Below, in pieces: positions 60,170 to 64,000 of a stretch of DNA of 64,000 nucleotides. The DNA is from Nocardia carnea. Its GTDB lineage: Bacteria > Actinomycetota > Actinomycetes > Mycobacteriales > Mycobacteriaceae. Every line of letters begins with the position of its first letter. Position 1 is the first letter of the stretch. The stretch spans positions 1-64,000 of the forward strand of contig NZ_JARWOV010000244.1 in the NCBI RefSeq assembly GCF_029868855.1, in the 5' to 3' direction. Both the position numbers and the translations under genes were made by a program. The notes below the pieces were generated by a model. It was not told the origin of the DNA. It worked only from the letters and a program-made list of their open reading frames with translations, and did not search any database.

Positions 60170-60997
60170 ATGCGTTTGTCCGTGGGCTGCGCCATGTGGA
60201 CACATACCGCCTGGCCGGCGACGGGTGACAAACTGCGCAGCTATGCGAGCTGGTGTGATGCGGTGGAGGGCAACACCACCTTCTATGCGGTACCGGCGCG
60301 GCGCACGGTGGAGACCTGGGCCCAGCAGACCGGCCCGGACTTCCGGTTCGTGATCAAACTGCCGAAAACCGTCACCCACGAACGCCGGCTCTCGGGCGTG
60401 GACGCCGAGCTGACCGAATTCCTGCACACCATGGAACCGCTCGGGCCGCGCATGCACGCGCTGTGGGTCCAGCTGCCGGGAACGTTCGGGCCCAACGAGC
60501 TGGGGTCGCTGGCGGGGTTGCTCCGGCAGGTCCCGGCCTGGCTGCGGGTCGCGGTGGAGGTTCGGCATCCGGCGTTCTTCGCCGAGGGCGACGCCGCGAA
60601 CCAGCTCGAACGAGTACTGGGGCGCACCGGAGCGGAGTGGGTCCCGTTCGATACCACCGTCCTGTTCGCGGCGCGGCCGGCGAGTTCGGCGGAGTACGAG
60701 GCGCAGTCGAAGAAACCGCGGTTGCCGCAGCGGATGCGGGCGCTCACCGACGCCCCGATCGTGCGGTATCACGGTCGCGACGATCCCGAGCCGACGGTGG
60801 CGGGCTGGCGGCCCTGGGTGGAGCAGACGGTCGAATGGTTACGGGAGGGGCGTTCGCCGACGGTCTTCCTGCACACCCCGGACAATGCGTCCTCGCGGGA
60901 TCTGGCCCGCCGGTTCCACGACGAGGTCCGCGCTCATGTCCCGGAACTCGTACCGCTGCCCGACCCCGCGGAAGCCGAACCGATGACCCTGTTCTGA
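60170..60997 (+). CDS. DUF72 (YecE-like) family protein
   Basis: 275 residues from ATG 60170; TTG 60152 overlapping the SDR stop is possible. The TIM-barrel signature is present: LSVGCAMWTHTAW, VEGNTTFYAVPARRTVETWA, FRFVIKLPKTVTHERRL, LRVAVEVRHPAFFAEG and the late PVVRYHGRD-like APIVRYHGRDDP with the Arg-His pair. Function of the family is uncertain, with links to nuclease or metal-binding TIM-barrel proteins. Probably co-transcribed with the SDR. Confidence 0.9.
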   Translation: MRLSVGCAMWTHTAWPATGDKLRSYASWCDAVEGNTTFYAVPARRTVETWAQQTGPDFRFVIKLPKTVTHERRLSGVDAELTEFLHTMEPLGPRMHALWVQLPGTFGPNELGSLAGLLRQVPAWLRVAVEVRHPAFFAEGDAANQLERVLGRTGAEWVPFDTTVLFAARPASSAEYEAQSKKPRLPQRMRALTDAPIVRYHGRDDPEPTVAGWRPWVEQTVEWLREGRSPTVFLHTPDNASSRDLARRFHDEVRAHVPELVPLPDPAEAEPMTLF

Positions 60998-61018
60998 TGG
61001 CGCGGCAGGCCGCCCGGT

Positions 61019-61384
61019 TCAGTTCACCGCAAGCAGCGCCGCGGCGGCGAGCACCTCGACCCAGAAGTAGAACCAGACGGGATAGAAGGCCGCCGGAGCG
61101 TCCAGCACACGCGAGACCACCCGCCCCGCCGCCATTCCGGCCAGCGCGACCGCGACCGCGATCACGACGCCCCGCCCCAGTTCACCGGTCGTCGTCGCCG
61201 ACCAGATCAGTGCGGCGGCCACCGCGAGACCGAACCCGCCGTACACCGCTCGTACCTCGGACCGCCCCGACGAGGTGGTGACGGCGATACCGAAGGGCCG
61301 TACGAGCCGCGCGGGCGCGGTGAGGGCATAGAGGCCCATCCCCGTGAAAAAGAGTGCCGCTGCTGTCAGGACCACCGTTCGCAT
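61019..61384 (-). CDS. DUF4345 family membrane protein
   Basis: 121 residues from ATG 61384 with AAGGAGG five bases upstream. Four hydrophobic helices (VVLTAAALFFTGMGLYAL, VYGGFGLAVAAALIWSA, GVVIAVAVALAGMAAGRV, FWVEVLAAAALLAV) and the RSEVRAVYGGFGLA motif identify the family. Function unknown. Convergent with the DUF72 gene. Confidence 0.88.
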   Translation of the reverse strand: MRTVVLTAAALFFTGMGLYALTAPARLVRPFGIAVTTSSGRSEVRAVYGGFGLAVAAALIWSATTTGELGRGVVIAVAVALAGMAAGRVVSRVLDAPAAFYPVWFYFWVEVLAAAALLAVN

Positions 61385-61670
61385 TACGCCTCCTTGCCGG
61401 CTTTCCGTCGCTCGATCATCGAGCACCGCCGGTGTAGGTGCTTCCGGAAACGTGCGGTGGCCCGGGGAGGGACCGGTCCGCGCCCGTCGTGCGGGGCTCC
61501 GGTGGGTGGGCGGAACCACGCGCTCGACGAGCCGGTACACCGTCGGCCGAGGATCATCAAGTGAACATCAGTTCTTCCCCAGAGTTCGATTATGTAGCAG
61601 GATATTGCTTTATAAGTGAGCGAATATTCACAGAGCGTGGTAGAAATCGGCTGTAGCGAAGGGAAAACCC

Positions 61671-63626
61671 ATGCAACCGACCGATAAGCAGCGCGCCGCG
61701 CTGGAAATGATCTGCGATACGTTCCTGCCCGGGGACGGGCTCGCCCTGCCCTCGGCATCCGAACTGGGCGCTGTGGACACGGTGCTGGCACTGCTGGCGC
61801 GCAACCCCCGGCCGGCCGAGACCAAGCAGCTGGCGATGCTGTTGGACCTGTGGGACGGTCCGGTGACCGGCCTGCTCGCCGGGTGGGGACCGCGGCGGTA
61901 TTCGAAACTGTCGCAGCAGGACCGGGAGAAAGCGCTGCTGCGGCTCGGTGCCTCCCGGCTCCGCGCCGTGCGAGCGGTCTTCCAAGCGCTGAAGCAGGCG
62001 TCGTTGCTGGCATACAACGTCACGCCGGGCCCGACGGGAGTCAATCCCGTGTGGAAACACCTCGGCTACGACGCGATTCCCGGACCGTCGGCGAATGCGC
62101 CGCAGCCCGCGCTGCGCCCGCAGCGCATCACCGAACCGGCGAGCCTCACCTGTGATGTCGTCATCGTCGGCTCCGGCGCCGGCGGCGGGACCGCCGCCGC
62201 GGTGCTCGCCGAAGCGGGCCTGGATGTGGTGGTCCTCGAACGCGGCGAGTACTACGACGACAAGGATTTCGGCGCCGGTGAACTCGCCGGCCAGCAGCTG
62301 CTGTATTCGCCCGGACCGCTGGCCTCCAGTGAGGGCCAGCTCGCCCTGGTCGCGGGATCCTGTCTCGGCGGCGGCACGGTGGTGAACTGGAGTACCTCGC
62401 TGCCCACGCCCGACAGCGTCCGCGACGAATGGGCGGGTATCGGCGCGAAACAGTTCGCGGAGCCGGAGTTCACCGAATCGCTGGATACGGTACTGCGGCG
62501 GCTCGGCGTGAACGAGCGGCGTTCCACCCCGCTGGCGCGGGACAACATTCTGGAGCGCGGCGCGCGTGCGCTCGGCTGGCCGGTCGACCCGCTGCCGCGC
62601 AATGTGACCGATGCCTGCGATGCCGGCGTCGAATGCGGCCGGTGCGGTAGCGGCTGCCGATTGGGAGCCAAACAGTCGGTCACGAAAACCTGGCTGGCCG
62701 ATGCCGCCGCCCGCGGCGCGCGGCTGATCGTGGACGCGAATGTGCGGCGGATCTCGGTGCGCGACCCTATCGCCGAAGCGGTGACCGTCCGTACCTCGGC
62801 GGGGGTCGAGTTCGAAGTCCGCGCGCGCGCCGTGGTGGTGGCCGCGGGCGCGATCCAGACCCCCGCGCTGCTGCGCCGATCGGGCCTGGACAACAAGAAC
62901 ATCGGCCGCTACCTGCGGTTGCATCCGGCGGCAGCAGTTTTCGGTGTCTTCGACGAAGAAGTGCGGCCCTGGGAAGGCGGTCTGCAGACCCGGATCTGCC
63001 GGCAGCACGCCGACCTGGACGGCAACGGCTACGGCGTGATCTACGAAACCGGTCCGCTCGCACCCGGATCGTCCACCGGGTTCATGAGCTGGCAGGGCTC
63101 CGCGGATCACCGCCGCGTCATGCACGATTTCGCCCGCACCAACGCCGTCGGCATCATCACCCGCGACCGCGACTCCGGTGCGGTGAAGGTCGACCGGGAC
63201 GGTGAACCCACCGTGGACTACCGGATCTCGGACTACGACGCCGCCCACCTGCACACCGGAATCGAAGGCGCGGCACGGATCCTCGAAGCCGCGGGCGCCA
63301 CCCGCATCTTCTCCGGACATCAAGCAGGTGTCTCCTACGAACCGGGCGTCCACGGCTCGCTCGGCGAGTTCTCGGCCGCCGCCGAGGCCGCCGGGTACGC
63401 CCCGGGACGCTGCACGATGGGCGCCCTGCACATCATGGGGTCGGCCCGGATGGGTGGTTCGGCGGGTAACTCCGCCACCGACCCAGACGGTGCGACCTGG
63501 GAGGTGAAGAATATCGTCGTCGCCGACGCATCCTGTTTCCCGACCTCCTCCGGGGTGAACCCGATGGTGACGATCGAGGCCATTGCGCATATGAACGCCA
63601 CCCGCCTCGCCGCCCGGCTGGCCTGA
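61671..63626 (+). CDS. GMC family oxidoreductase (FAD-dependent alcohol oxidase-like)
   Basis: 651 residues from ATG 61671. About 150 N-terminal residues form a helical extension like that of long-chain alcohol oxidases. The FAD domain begins at VVIVGSGAGGGTAAAVLAEAGLDVVVLERGEYY (about 163-196). CLGGGTVVNWSTSLPTP is the GMC flavin loop, AGAIQTPALLRRSGLDNKNIGRYLRLHP the GMC signature 2, and GALHIMGSARMGGSA and GVNPMVTIEAIAHMNATRLA the C-terminal active-site part with the catalytic His/Asn region. ECGRCGSGCRLGAK is a Cys-rich insertion common in this branch. Probable substrate: long-chain or sterol alcohol, by analogy only. Confidence 0.93.
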   Translation: MQPTDKQRAALEMICDTFLPGDGLALPSASELGAVDTVLALLARNPRPAETKQLAMLLDLWDGPVTGLLAGWGPRRYSKLSQQDREKALLRLGASRLRAVRAVFQALKQASLLAYNVTPGPTGVNPVWKHLGYDAIPGPSANAPQPALRPQRITEPASLTCDVVIVGSGAGGGTAAAVLAEAGLDVVVLERGEYYDDKDFGAGELAGQQLLYSPGPLASSEGQLALVAGSCLGGGTVVNWSTSLPTPDSVRDEWAGIGAKQFAEPEFTESLDTVLRRLGVNERRSTPLARDNILERGARALGWPVDPLPRNVTDACDAGVECGRCGSGCRLGAKQSVTKTWLADAAARGARLIVDANVRRISVRDPIAEAVTVRTSAGVEFEVRARAVVVAAGAIQTPALLRRSGLDNKNIGRYLRLHPAAAVFGVFDEEVRPWEGGLQTRICRQHADLDGNGYGVIYETGPLAPGSSTGFMSWQGSADHRRVMHDFARTNAVGIITRDRDSGAVKVDRDGEPTVDYRISDYDAAHLHTGIEGAARILEAAGATRIFSGHQAGVSYEPGVHGSLGEFSAAAEAAGYAPGRCTMGALHIMGSARMGGSAGNSATDPDGATWEVKNIVVADASCFPTSSGVNPMVTIEAIAHMNATRLAARLA

Positions 63627-63655
63627 TCGCGGGCGCGGGAGGTCCGGCCCGATGA

Positions 63656-64000
63656 TCAGACCTCCCGCAGGCTGCGCGCGATACTGTGCAGCAGATCGAT
63701 ATCGCGGGCGGGATCTATCGTGGTTTCGAACGGCGGCCGGACCTCCAGCCGGCCGTCGTCGATCAGATCTCCGACGAGCACTTTCGCCATCGCCAGCGGG
63801 AGCCGCAACTGCGCCGAAATCTCCGCCACCGACTGCGCGGCCCGGCACAGGCGGACGATATCGACGTACTCGGGTTCGGTGCGTTGCGGTGCCGGCCCTG
63901 CTCCCCGGTCCACCACTCTGGTATCCAAGGTGAGCTCCCGGCGTTCGGTACGTCCCCGGCCGCGGGTCACCGCGAAGAGGCGCACGACGGGACCGTCGTC
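63656..64000 (-). CDS. DUF742 family protein, 5' end outside the window
   Basis: At least 114 residues are visible; the frame is open to the window edge (DDGPVVRLFAVTRGRGRTERRELTLDTRVV), and the family usually starts a few residues further upstream. The C-terminal winged-helix-like part is EYVDIVRLCRAAQSVAEISAQLRLPLAMAKVLVGDLIDDGRLEVRPP. DUF742 proteins act in the conservon/Mgl-type systems with a sensor kinase-like protein, a Roadblock/LC7 protein and a small GTPase, whose genes should lie just beyond this window. Confidence 0.9.
   Translation of the reverse strand, partial: DDGPVVRLFAVTRGRGRTERRELTLDTRVVDRGAGPAPQRTEPEYVDIVRLCRAAQSVAEISAQLRLPLAMAKVLVGDLIDDGRLEVRPPFETTIDPARDIDLLHSIARSLREV

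Noticed and set aside
61590..63848. 752-codon open frame antisense to the GMC oxidoreductase
   Set aside because: Shadow of a clear FAD enzyme; no motif of its own.

Overview
This is high-GC actinobacterial DNA. A six-Mce-protein operon with two YrbE permeases, an EspG/WXG100-like ESX substrate module, a DUF3558 lipoprotein, an Rv3235-family protein, an XRE-DUF5753/DUF397 pair and a DUF742 gene together point to a mycolic-acid actinomycete, most probably Nocardia (inference). No rRNA, tRNA or CRISPR array was recognised.

Region 1 (about 1-13.3 kb) looks like part of a conjugative plasmid or integrated element. It holds a MobF/TraA-type relaxase-helicase (3460-9069) with a candidate oriT just upstream, a 530-residue protein that repeats the relaxase C-terminal module, small accessory proteins and a secreted HNH nuclease. 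Two damaged genes (DUF4238, NYN) meet near 1.82 kb. A run of 26 G, then 43 G followed directly by 29 C (11686-11791), interrupts the region and is probably an assembly artefact. No coupling protein, type IV secretion gene or integrase is visible.

Region 2 (13.3-22.8 kb) is chromosomal in character: a PhoU-like protein, a Ddn-like F420 protein and the complete yrbEA-yrbEB-mceABCDEF lipid importer operon, almost all genes joined by 1-4 base overlaps and preceded by a possible 17-codon leader ORF.

Region 3 (22.9-38.2 kb) mixes metabolic and regulatory genes: VIT1-like transporter, YdjM-like membrane protein, Rv3235-family protein, a PGDYG-like protein with a probable frameshift, an imine reductase followed by a broken paralogue, a DUF574-type methyltransferase, NADAR protein, TetR-P450 pair, TetR next to a small membrane protein and lipoprotein esterase, and a divergent SDR-TetR pair with a long palindrome between them.

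Region 4 (38.3-44.8 kb) holds an orphan ESX cargo module (DUF3558 lipoprotein, small helical partner, WXG-containing partner with Pro/Thr-rich tail, EspG chaperone) and an XRE-DUF5753/DUF397 pair. A 22-base perfect direct repeat lies in the gap beyond the XRE gene. A two-gene unit of unknown function and a tandem ABM-like protein follow.

Region 5 (44.8-64 kb) is dominated by regulator-enzyme pairs: HxlR/RidA, PucR, MerR plus membrane class III cyclase, quinone oxidoreductase/TetR, NmrA/HxlR, and ECF sigma with a DGPF (YCII) protein. It ends with AIM24, a 24-codon hydrophobic micro-ORF, SDR and DUF72 genes, a GMC oxidoreductase and the start-truncated DUF742 gene at the window edge.
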